DNA from: Desulfosediminicola flagellatus
GTDB lineage: Bacteria; Desulfobacterota; Desulfobulbia; Desulfobulbales; Desulfocapsaceae
Assembly: GCF_005116655.2 (NCBI RefSeq)
Contig: NZ_CP050698.1
Span: 5,970,501-6,034,500 of the forward strand
Reading direction: 5' to 3'
Length of the DNA: 64,000 nucleotides
Shown here: one piece after another, positions 57,408-64,000 of the stretch
How the letters are laid out: every line of letters starts with the position of its first letter
How positions within the stretch are numbered: position 1 is the stretch's first letter
Translations under genes and position numbers: made by a program
Notes under the pieces: generated by a model
Databases searched by the model: none
Told to the model about the DNA's origin: nothing
Seen by the model: only the letters and a program-made list of their open reading frames with translations

Positions 57408-58555
57408 TCTATATTCTCTGCAAGTGTTGCAGAGACCTTGTCTTTAAGGCCCGGCTTATCAACATTTGTAACGACAAGCTGCTCTTCTTTCAGGCCGGAG
57501 AGTACCTCAGTAAAGGCCCAGTTACTCAGCCCTGTAGTTATTTCCACCTCGCTAACCCGCTTTTCAGCTGGTGAGAATACAAACACTTTTGTACCGTCGA
57601 TAATTGATTCACTGGGGATTTTCAGGGTGTCGGCGCTGATAGATATAATTATCTCGACATCAGCACTGTATCCGGCAAGCAAGTCTTTAAAATCATCTTC
57701 GTTAACAAACGAGGCCTCTATGTCAACGGTTCGTGCCTGCTTTTCAACATCAAGTACATACGAGGAAATGCGCCGCACTGTACCTGCAAATGTTGTGTTC
57801 TTAAATGCATCCAGGGTTATCCTGGTTTCCATGCCTATCCGAATCTCTGCAGCATCAACTTCGTCAATAGGGGCAGAAACGTAGTAGCAGCTGTTTTCAA
57901 TAAGGTCGACAGCCGGCGGGGTAAGCACCCCGACAGGAGAGGGCGTGACGTATTCGTTGAGCTCTCCCTCGATTTTTGCAACAACACCATCAAATGGTGC
58001 AATGAGACGGGAACGGGAAAGATTTGCCTGTGCCACAGTAACGCGTGCGAGCCCCATCTCTACCGCTGCACGGGAGGCAGCACATTGAGCTTGTAATGAT
58101 TTGGCCTGGGTGACAGCCTGGTCAGTCTGTTCTTCACTGCCGACCTTGGAGAGATAGAGTTGCTGTGAACGTTTTGCCTGCCTATCAGCCTCTTCTGCTG
58201 AGAGGCAGCTAGCGTTTGCCTCCGCCTCTGCGACAATGACTTCCCGTTCTGCAAGTGCAAGCTGAGCTTTCAGGTCATCATTCCAGATTTCAAGCAGCAG
58301 ACTGCCTGCTTTGACCTGATCACCCTCCTTGATGGGCAGGATGGCAATCTGACCTCCCATACTTGGTGAAAGCTTGGCCCTTCGGCAGGCATTCACTGTA
58401 CCGGCGCGGGTATTTGCCACGTTTTTTTCAACAGAAGCTCGTGTAACCGGCTGGACCAGAACCTCGATAGGTTTGGGGCGGGTTTTGTACCATATTGCAA
58501 ATGCAATGGTGGCAATAATTGATAGAAATATTGTCCAGCGAATGATCTTGCGCAT
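57404..58555 (-). CDS. Periplasmic adaptor (HlyD/MacA-like) of efflux system
   Basis: 383 aa from MRKIIRWTIFLSIIATIAFA (AGGAGG at suitable spacing). TM or signal anchor 5-24, lipoyl half-motifs (KLSPSMGGQIAILPIKEGDQ and LSRSRLIAPFDGVVAKIEGE), a helical hairpin between them (about 100-180) and beta-barrel domains. It should join the ABC complex to an outer membrane channel, which is not encoded nearby. First gene of the four-gene operon. Confidence 0.92.
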   Translation of the reverse strand: MRKIIRWTIFLSIIATIAFAIWYKTRPKPIEVLVQPVTRASVEKNVANTRAGTVNACRRAKLSPSMGGQIAILPIKEGDQVKAGSLLLEIWNDDLKAQLALAEREVIVAEAEANASCLSAEEADRQAKRSQQLYLSKVGSEEQTDQAVTQAKSLQAQCAASRAAVEMGLARVTVAQANLSRSRLIAPFDGVVAKIEGELNEYVTPSPVGVLTPPAVDLIENSCYYVSAPIDEVDAAEIRIGMETRITLDAFKNTTFAGTVRRISSYVLDVEKQARTVDIEASFVNEDDFKDLLAGYSADVEIIISISADTLKIPSESIIDGTKVFVFSPAEKRVSEVEITTGLSNWAFTEVLSGLKEEQLVVTNVDKPGLKDKVSATLAENIE

Positions 58556-58930
58556 CATATCCTCCTGCGGGTGACAGTGCTGTGTTACCACCAACAGCCC
58601 TGAGGAGAGGGATCGTTTCTGCTTCCCTGATCTGTATTGTGTATAGGTTGTGTTAACTGAATTGGTGCTTTTATGTGTTAGACACCAAAACGTTCATTAG
58701 AGAAAGTGGTTTTTGTCCTGAAAGGTTTTTGCGACCTAACTTTCTGTAATAGTAAATATATACACTGACAACATTCTGTCGATTTACGTATTGGAGTAAT
58801 TGACAGAACTGAGGAGCGGGTGATGTCAGTGGGATGTGAAAATATTGAGCAGAAATCTCAATTCTGGGACAGCCTCCTGAAAGCTGTGTTAGAAAACTGA
58901 AAATAAAGAGTTGATGGCAGGATAAGTTTA
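58556..58930. other. Gap upstream of efflux operon
   Basis: 375 bp. Apart from a repeat end (ATTCTGGGACAGCCTCCT, about 58860-58877) related to the AGGAGGCTGTCC family, nothing was recognised. The efflux operon promoter must lie here. Confidence 0.4.
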
Positions 58931-60205
58931 TTATCTCCTCGCAAGCAACGCTTCCAAATATTTTGATTTCAATTGTTTACTGGCCAGTAGTTGCTTTACC
59001 GGCGACAAGTTGAAAATTGCCCCGAATAGTGCAGCCAGAGCCCTATGGCTGAACAATACCTGGTTATCAAAGATCAGATTTTGCAGTTTCCCACGTTCAA
59101 TTGCCATAACCACTGCACGGTGGGCACTATTTACTGGTGTTATCACCCGGGCATCTCGCGGTGTAAGTGATATAGACTGAGAGGGGCAGGCCCGCACACA
59201 AACCCCGCAACCAAGACATATTTCTGTATCAAGCTTTGCCCGTTTGCGTTTTGGTTTATGCGGATCATTGGCTGAAACGAGCCCCATTGCTTCAACAGGG
59301 CAGGCGTTGACGCATTTGCTGCAGCCGTTACAACTTTGGGTGTCGATTACAGGCAAAAAGTTTGAGGTATGTACTGGGTGAAGATTGGCGAAGCGTTTGG
59401 CAGCGAGCATTGCTTCGCAGCAGCAACCGCAGCAGTTGCAGATAAAGTTTACGCGTTCACGGACGTTCTCGCCAAATTGTACCAGATTGTTTTCGTATGC
59501 TTTGTGAAGAAACTCTTTGCCTTCGACTCTATCAACCTTCCTGGCATGCCCATGTCTGATCAACGATGCTGCAGACGTGTTAAAGGTCATGCAGATATCC
59601 ATAGGGGCAATGCATGCCTTGCCTACATGCTTCATTTTATGGCGACAATAGCAGAGGCTTATACCCATATGGCTGGCAGTCTCAATTACTTCGCTTGCAC
59701 GCTCATAATCGAGAACATGAAGCGTGTTTTCATTGTTGAGTTGAGGCTCTTGTACAAAGACTCTTCCCAGTTGGGTTTCACCTTCTCCAAAGAGTTCACG
59801 GACGAAATCCTCCTCGACATTAAGGTACTGATGAAACAATTCACTCAACAGTTTCTGATCAATGTCGTCTTTGGTTCGCATGAGTGAAAACTCAAAAAAT
59901 CCAGCCATAGGAGGGGGCAGTATATAGTGCGTCTCATCGTCGTGTACTATATCAACAAGAATTGCTCTCTCTGCTAATGTATCAAGCACGTTACGTGCTT
60001 CTTTATTCTCTACACTCCAGGCGCGGGCAGCCTGTTCTGCGGTGAATGGTTTGATGGGCAGCTGAGAGACCAACTCTGCTTCACGATCATTGAGGAGCAT
60101 TTTCAGGATCTGCTCAAGAAGTGCAGAGGGAGGGGCTCCCTGAGGATATCGGTTCAGTCTTTCGGTAAGCCTGTCATAGCTGGAAAGGTTGACATGATGT
60201 GCCAT
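58931..60205 (-). CDS. Winged-helix/ferredoxin fusion Fe-S protein
   Basis: 424 aa from MAHHVNLSSYDRL (GGAGG nine bases upstream). An N-terminal winged-helix-like region (about 40-110) precedes a long middle with CYCRHKMKHVGKACIAPMDIC and FICNCCGCCCEAM. Then come two ferredoxin [4Fe-4S] motifs (CNGCSKCVNACPVEA and CLGCGVCVRACPSQS, about 295-350). Proteins of this kind occur in sulfate reducers and fermenters; a redox-sensing or electron-carrying role is likely. No partner gene adjoins. The function is not established. Confidence 0.75.
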   Translation of the reverse strand: MAHHVNLSSYDRLTERLNRYPQGAPPSALLEQILKMLLNDREAELVSQLPIKPFTAEQAARAWSVENKEARNVLDTLAERAILVDIVHDDETHYILPPPMAGFFEFSLMRTKDDIDQKLLSELFHQYLNVEEDFVRELFGEGETQLGRVFVQEPQLNNENTLHVLDYERASEVIETASHMGISLCYCRHKMKHVGKACIAPMDICMTFNTSAASLIRHGHARKVDRVEGKEFLHKAYENNLVQFGENVRERVNFICNCCGCCCEAMLAAKRFANLHPVHTSNFLPVIDTQSCNGCSKCVNACPVEAMGLVSANDPHKPKRKRAKLDTEICLGCGVCVRACPSQSISLTPRDARVITPVNSAHRAVVMAIERGKLQNLIFDNQVLFSHRALAALFGAIFNLSPVKQLLASKQLKSKYLEALLARR

Positions 60206-60470
60206 GCTGTAATCCTCCATCTGGCTGATCTGGTGATGTTCTAATGATATTTTAGCATGTTGTTGAGAAATTCCAAGTGATAGGATAACGTTATGTATGA
60301 CTAACTGTATTTCCAGGCGTGAGCTACTCGCATCTTGTGCTCTTAATTTTTACCCTCCGGTAAGCGAGGAACGAGATTCGCAGATAGCAGCTGTATTTCT
60401 GCGGTAAACATGAAACACACGCCTCAATCATTCCTTTCCTGCTAACTCTTCCGATGTAAATCACCGAATG

Positions 60471-60484
60471 TTGCGCTATTGCAA
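60471..60484. promoter_or_regulatory. Upstream activator dyad 1
   Basis: TTGC-GCTATT-GCAA, an inverted repeat with N6 spacing, about 255 bp upstream of the predicted transcription start. Confidence 0.45.
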
Positions 60485-60614
60485 CTCAAGTGCAAAGCTG
60501 CAACACAAGCAACAGTCAATACTCATGACGTGTCGCATTTAGCCGAATCATTGTCCATATTTCAAAATTTCATCTCTTTCCTGACTGATATGCTCTCTTA
60601 AGACAGACGTAGTG

Positions 60615-60628
60615 TTGCGGGTTTGCAA
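60615..60628. promoter_or_regulatory. Upstream activator dyad 2
   Basis: TTGC-GGGTTT-GCAA, the same half-sites and spacing as dyad 1, about 110 bp upstream of the predicted start, the usual distance for an enhancer-binding protein. Confidence 0.5.
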
Positions 60629-60704
60629 CGTGTCTGGTTCGCTCTCAATACCACGGCAGTTCTACGTATCTGTATTTACACGGTAAAGTGTGGTTTTTAC
60701 TGCA

Positions 60705-60720
60705 TGGCATAATATGTGCT
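60705..60720 (+). promoter_or_regulatory. Sigma-54 (-24/-12) promoter
   Basis: TGGCATAATATGTGCT has GG at 60706-60707 and GC at 60718-60719 with exactly ten bases between. TGGCA fits the -24 consensus well; GTGCT is a weaker -12 element. Predicted start near 60732. Confidence 0.55.
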
Positions 60721-60986
60721 ATTGAGGTAGTGCCCCATGAATTACTGCCATTCCATTATCTTGGCAGGTCTGGGCAATAATGTGTTTGTCAAATATGGTC
60801 GGCTTCGAAAAACATCAGCGTCATTTGGCATAAAGTCATGACATCGCATGTTTATGTAAGTGGTTAGGCAAGAGGCTTTGTACCAGCCCATCAGATTTGA
60901 CAACCTTGGGTACATGCTTTGGGAAGCACATCTCATTTGGCAGAGAATTTAAATATAGCAATAGCATACAACAGGAGGCGGACAGC

Positions 60987-61916
60987 GTGGGCATAATAGA
61001 CTTTCGATTTAGGCCGAATACAAAAGAAACCTTAGATGGTATCGGCAGCAGCCCAATGTTTTCGGGCTTGTGTGACCTCATTAAGTTTCCCTCAATGGCA
61101 CCCCAGACCATGGATGAGGTTGTTCGTGATTTGAAAGCATACAATGTAGTAAAGGCGGTTATTACAGGCCGCGACTGTGAAACAACCTACGGAGCAAAAT
61201 CCAACAACCAGAGTGTTCTTGATTTTGTTGCCTCGTATCCTGATATGTTCATCGGTTTTGCAGGCGTTGATCCTCATAAAGGAATGAACGGCCTTCGCGA
61301 ACTTACTGCTGCGGTACTTGAGAAGGGTATGAAGGGTGCAGCAATTGACCCATACCTCGCACAAATTTATGTAAACGACGCAAAATACTATCCGTTCTAC
61401 GCTAAGTGTTGCGAGTTGAATATCCCTCTGATCATCACTACAGGCCCTGCTACTCTCGTTCCTCAGGCTGTAATGGATCATGTTGCGCCACGCTATATAG
61501 ACTTTGTTGCCCGTGACTTCCCTGAATTGAAAATTATCGTCAGCCACGGTGGTTATCCATGGATTTCTGAGATGATCAACGTTGCTCAGCGAAACGCCAA
61601 CGTCTATGTCGACCTTTCTGAATATGAGCGTTCTCCACTTTCCGAGGCGTATATTCAGGCGGCTAACACCATGATCAGCGATAAAGTCATCTATGCAAGT
61701 GCTCACCCGTTCGTCGATTTCAAAACCGCACTGAAGACCTACGAAGATCTGCCTTTCACCGCGGAAGCGCGTGAAAACATCATGTACAACAACGCAGCCA
61801 GAGTTCTTGGCCTCCCTATTCAGCAGCAGAGTCGTGCAGCAGCTGGAGATGAGGAAAGCCGCCTGGTAGAGCAGGTCTTAAGAAGACTCGCCCAGGAGAA
61901 TATCAGCTTGGCGTAA
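60987..61916 (+). CDS. Amidohydrolase-2-fold protein of BMC locus
   Basis: 309 aa from GTG 60987 (GGAGG eight bases upstream); a longer frame from 60897 lacks a ribosome site. TIM-barrel of the amidohydrolase-2 family (IDFRFRPNTKE, KGAAIDPYLAQIYVND, IIVSHGGYPW, AARVLGL). The usual metal-binding HxH of strand 1 is Arg7-x-Arg9, the strand-5 His is a Thr, and the strand-8 Asp is Ala (YASAHPF); His187 of SHGG remains. After an Ala-rich linker (about 282-287) comes an amphipathic helix ESRLVEQVLRRLAQEN like a BMC encapsulation peptide. Reaction unknown. Confidence 0.8.
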   Translation: MGIIDFRFRPNTKETLDGIGSSPMFSGLCDLIKFPSMAPQTMDEVVRDLKAYNVVKAVITGRDCETTYGAKSNNQSVLDFVASYPDMFIGFAGVDPHKGMNGLRELTAAVLEKGMKGAAIDPYLAQIYVNDAKYYPFYAKCCELNIPLIITTGPATLVPQAVMDHVAPRYIDFVARDFPELKIIVSHGGYPWISEMINVAQRNANVYVDLSEYERSPLSEAYIQAANTMISDKVIYASAHPFVDFKTALKTYEDLPFTAEARENIMYNNAARVLGLPIQQQSRAAAGDEESRLVEQVLRRLAQENISLA

Positions 61917-62108
61917 GTTTGCTGGTGTTCTTTGAACGATGTTTCTATGCAGAAGCCGAACGGTTTGATGCATGTTCACCCCACGTTTCAGCAGGACCAA
62001 AAAAATCGTGATATCGGTTAGGCGATGTCCCAATAGTCCCAATAGGTTCTGATGATAGATCACGATGAGTAAACTCGTGAAAAATACAATCTGTAAGGAG
62101 TAGGAACT

Positions 62109-63554
62109 ATGGTGGATAAAGATCTCTTATCCATACAGGAAGCCAGGTCTCTGGTACGATCCGCGCAAAAAGCCCAGGCGGAAATTCGTAAATTAAACCA
62201 GAGTCAGATCGATGCGGTGACTGAAGCAATCGGCAAGGCTGCTGTACAGAATGCGGAATCACTTGCAAAGCTTGCAGTGGAAGATACCGGCTTCGGACGT
62301 TGGGAAGATAAGACGCAGAAGAATCTGCTCGCAAGCGAGATGCTCCTGGATAATATCCGCGGAATGAAGACCGTTGGTATCCTGCGAGAAGATGACGTGG
62401 AAGGTATTTGGGAAATTGCCAAACCTGCCGGTGTTATCGCTGCACTGATTCCTTCAACCAACCCGACTTCAACCACAATCTTCAAGTCAATCATCGCTAT
62501 TAAAGCTGGTAACGGAATTGTTTTTGCTCCGCATCCAAGTGCGTTGAATTGTATTAAGGCGACTGTGGACATGATCAAGCGCGTTTTGGTTGAGCAGGGT
62601 GTACCTGCTGATCTCGTAAGCGCAATGAGTGTTCCGACAGTTCAGGGTACAGAGGAACTGATGAAACAGTCAGACCTCATCCTCGCTACCGGTGGTCCGG
62701 GCATGGTTAAGGCTGCGTATAGCTCAGGTAAGCCGGCACTTGGTGTTGGCGCTGGTAACGTTCCTGTATATATCGAGCGTAGCGCTGATATTGCAGATGC
62801 AGTCGACAAAATCATGTCAAGTAAGACCTTTGATAACGGTACCGTCTGTGCATCTGAGCAGGCAATTCTCGCTGACCGTGTGATAACCGATCAGGTCAAG
62901 GCAACCCTGAAGGCTAAAGGATGTCTTTTTCTCCAAGGCGATGACGTAATCAAGGTTAAGGCTATCATGGAACGCCCGGGTGGAGGCATGAATCCGCAGA
63001 TCGTTGGTAAGGATGCGCAGACCGTTGCTGCCATGGCTGGTATTACCATTCCTGCAGGAACACGTCTGATGGTTTACGAAGAAGATGGAATCGGTCCTGA
63101 ATTTCCTTTCTCAAAAGAAAAACTCACAGCTCTCATTGGTTATTACACTGTTGAAGACTGGCGCCAGGCCTGCGAATACTGCCATAAGCTGCTTATAAAC
63201 GGTGGTATTGGCCATACTCTGTCAATTCACTCAAATGACAGAAATGTCATCCGTGAGTTTGCAATCGAAAAACCAGTGTCCCGCATGGTGGTGAACACCG
63301 GTTCGACTCAGGGTGCGGTGGGTATCTCTACTGCTCTTGCTCCATCATTGACGCTGGGATGCGGTAACGAAGGTGGTAGCTCGACTTCCGACAATGTCGG
63401 TCCAGAGCATCTCTTTAATGTGCGAAGAGTCGCTTTCGGCAAGGACCAGAAGGCTCCTGCCGTAGCAGCAGCAACCACAACTGTGAGTGTCAATGAGGTG
63501 GAGAGAATAACCGAACTGGTTATGAAACGCCTTAAAGAGGGCGCTGTAATATAA
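62109..63554 (+). CDS. Acylating aldehyde dehydrogenase (EutE/PduP-like)
   Basis: Converts an aldehyde and CoA to acyl-CoA with NAD. 481 aa. Catalytic Cys247 lies in FDNGTVCASEQAI. The PAGVIAALIPSTNPTSTTIF, ATGGPGMVKAAYSSGKPALG and GVGAGNVPVYIE segments are typical of the CoA-acylating class. After an Ala/Thr linker the C-terminus NEVERITELVMKRLKEGAVI forms an amphipathic helix like an encapsulation peptide. Aldehyde dehydrogenases are core enzymes of catabolic microcompartments. The 192-bp gap before it shows no clear feature. Confidence 0.93.
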   Translation: MVDKDLLSIQEARSLVRSAQKAQAEIRKLNQSQIDAVTEAIGKAAVQNAESLAKLAVEDTGFGRWEDKTQKNLLASEMLLDNIRGMKTVGILREDDVEGIWEIAKPAGVIAALIPSTNPTSTTIFKSIIAIKAGNGIVFAPHPSALNCIKATVDMIKRVLVEQGVPADLVSAMSVPTVQGTEELMKQSDLILATGGPGMVKAAYSSGKPALGVGAGNVPVYIERSADIADAVDKIMSSKTFDNGTVCASEQAILADRVITDQVKATLKAKGCLFLQGDDVIKVKAIMERPGGGMNPQIVGKDAQTVAAMAGITIPAGTRLMVYEEDGIGPEFPFSKEKLTALIGYYTVEDWRQACEYCHKLLINGGIGHTLSIHSNDRNVIREFAIEKPVSRMVVNTGSTQGAVGISTALAPSLTLGCGNEGGSSTSDNVGPEHLFNVRRVAFGKDQKAPAVAAATTTVSVNEVERITELVMKRLKEGAVI

Positions 63555-63572
63555 GTGGTTTTTATCAGGTAA

Positions 63573-63614
63573 CTACCCTTGTGCTTTTGCGCGATAGCGC
63601 GAGCAGGAGGGTAG
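63573..63614 (+). promoter_or_regulatory. Hairpin between aldehyde dehydrogenase and shell gene
   Basis: Outer stem CTACCCT/AGGGTAG and inner GCGC-GATA-GCGC, no T run. It may set the relative level of the shell transcript by processing or partial termination. Confidence 0.5.
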
Positions 63615-63665
63615 AGATCAACATCGTTGATGTAACTTATTATCCGAATCGGAGGATTGACTATC

Positions 63666-63935
63666 ATGAATGCTTTAGGAATGATCGAAACAAAAGGTTT
63701 TGTAGGTGCTGTAGAAGCTGCTGACGCAATGGTTAAAGCTGCAAATGTAACCATGGTTGGAACCACCATGGCTGGCGGCGGACTTGTTTGTGTTGTTGTT
63801 CGTGGTGATGTAGGTGCTGTTAAAGCTGCTACTGATGCTGGTGCTGTTGCAGCAGAGAGAGTTGGCGAACTCGTAAGTGTACACGTTATTCCACGTCCAC
63901 ATAACGACGTTGAAGCTATTCTTCCTAAAGCATAA
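63666..63935 (+). CDS. BMC-H microcompartment shell protein (PduA/CsoS1-like)
   Basis: 89 aa, one BMC domain of the hexamer-forming class, building block of the protein shell. MNALGMIETKGFVGAVEAAD, the VCVVVRGDVGAVKAATDAG core and VSVHVIPRPHNDVEAILPK closely follow PduA. The pore loop reads AGGGLV, where PduA has GSGLV, so the pore lining is glycine-rich and likely passes small solutes. ATG 63666 has GGAGG ten bases upstream; a TTG at 63657 is an alternative. A GC-rich hairpin follows. Confidence 0.96.
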   Translation: MNALGMIETKGFVGAVEAADAMVKAANVTMVGTTMAGGGLVCVVVRGDVGAVKAATDAGAVAAERVGELVSVHVIPRPHNDVEAILPKA

Positions 63936-63971
63936 TTAGTCAATTATACGCTTGAAGAAAATAGAGCCTGG

Positions 63972-63999
63972 GCCGGCGGACTGTTAACAAGCCGCCGGC
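63972..63999 (+). repeat. GC-rich hairpin after shell gene (at window edge)
   Basis: GCCGGCGG and CCGCCGGC flank a 12-base loop. It lies between the shell gene and whatever follows beyond base 64000. It may be a terminator or attenuator; the window ends before a T tract could be seen. Confidence 0.6.
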
Positions 64000-64000
64000 G

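Larger units (their letters stand above)
60206..60986. other. Long regulatory gap upstream of BMC operon
   Basis: 781 bp. It contains two TTGC-N6-GCAA dyads (60471, 60615), a sigma-54-type promoter (60705-60720) and a diverged GTAAGCGAGG repeat (about 60360). From the predicted start near 60732 the leader would be about 255 bases long, with only a doubtful 34-codon frame at 60737. Confidence 0.5.

Noticed and set aside
60737..60753. Second sigma-54 promoter at TTGGCAGGTCTGGGCA (near 60758)
   Set aside because: GG to GC spacing is nine, not ten.
60737..60841. 34-codon frame starting ATGAATTACTGCC after the sigma-54 promoter
   Set aside because: Weak GAGG site and no protein-like composition; more likely untranslated leader.

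Overview
The window is a 64 kb chromosomal segment of a Gram-negative bacterium with moderate GC. The secreted MsrAB proteins, TonB receptor, lipoprotein and periplasmic adaptor show the diderm envelope. The Fe-S oxidoreductases, the alternative carboxyspermidine polyamine route, a probable selenoprotein and a bacterial microcompartment (BMC) locus point to an anaerobic or microaerophilic Desulfobacterota member, perhaps Desulfobulbales. This is inferred from gene content; no rRNA or other marker is present.

Layout. 1-9.9 kb: 5' part of pyrG, a secreted MsrAB, a Cys-cluster protein, a DUF2959 lipoprotein, a zinc metallopeptidase, a phospholipase C/P1-nuclease-like protein, a hydantoinase-type protein and a FabI-like reductase. 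9.9-19 kb: a TonB-dependent receptor and a polyamine cluster (speA, carboxyspermidine dehydrogenase, carboxyspermidine decarboxylase, speB) with ctlX. Together these convert arginine to agmatine, putrescine and spermidine. 19.3-20.8 kb: a second msrAB preceded by a small gene with an in-frame UGA and a SECIS-like hairpin, a candidate selenoprotein. 21-32 kb: an OmpR-type two-component pair, a repeat-rich gap, a periplasmic binding protein with a hybrid histidine kinase, a PilZ protein and malate synthase G.

32-42.3 kb is an accessory region. It holds three AT-rich one-gene units bounded by attC-like palindromes without an integrase (creatininase-like, unknown membrane protein, Shedu/DUF4263-like nuclease), a TPR gene with a decayed 5' end and a 10-base C tract, a MerR/SRPBCC pair, and an unfamiliar three-gene operon that includes a tRNA-guanine-transglycosylase-like protein. 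42.8-60.2 kb: a DUF389 membrane protein, an Fe-S CCG protein, a GGDEF protein, an AraC/QueG-like/CsaA-like cluster, GNAT and rsgA, a DUF1566 protein, a MacAB-type efflux operon (adaptor, ATPase, two permeases) and a winged-helix/ferredoxin protein.

60.4-64 kb begins a BMC operon: an amidohydrolase-fold protein lacking the usual metal ligands, an acylating aldehyde dehydrogenase and a BMC-H shell protein. Both enzymes end in encapsulation-peptide-like helices. Upstream lie a GG-N10-GC sigma-54 promoter and two TTGC-N6-GCAA dyads placed like enhancer sites. The operon runs off the window.

A family of palindromic, MITE-like repeats with AGGAGGCTGTCCGAGAATAG-type ends is scattered through the intergenic gaps. 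No rRNA, tRNA, CRISPR array, transposase or integrase was found.
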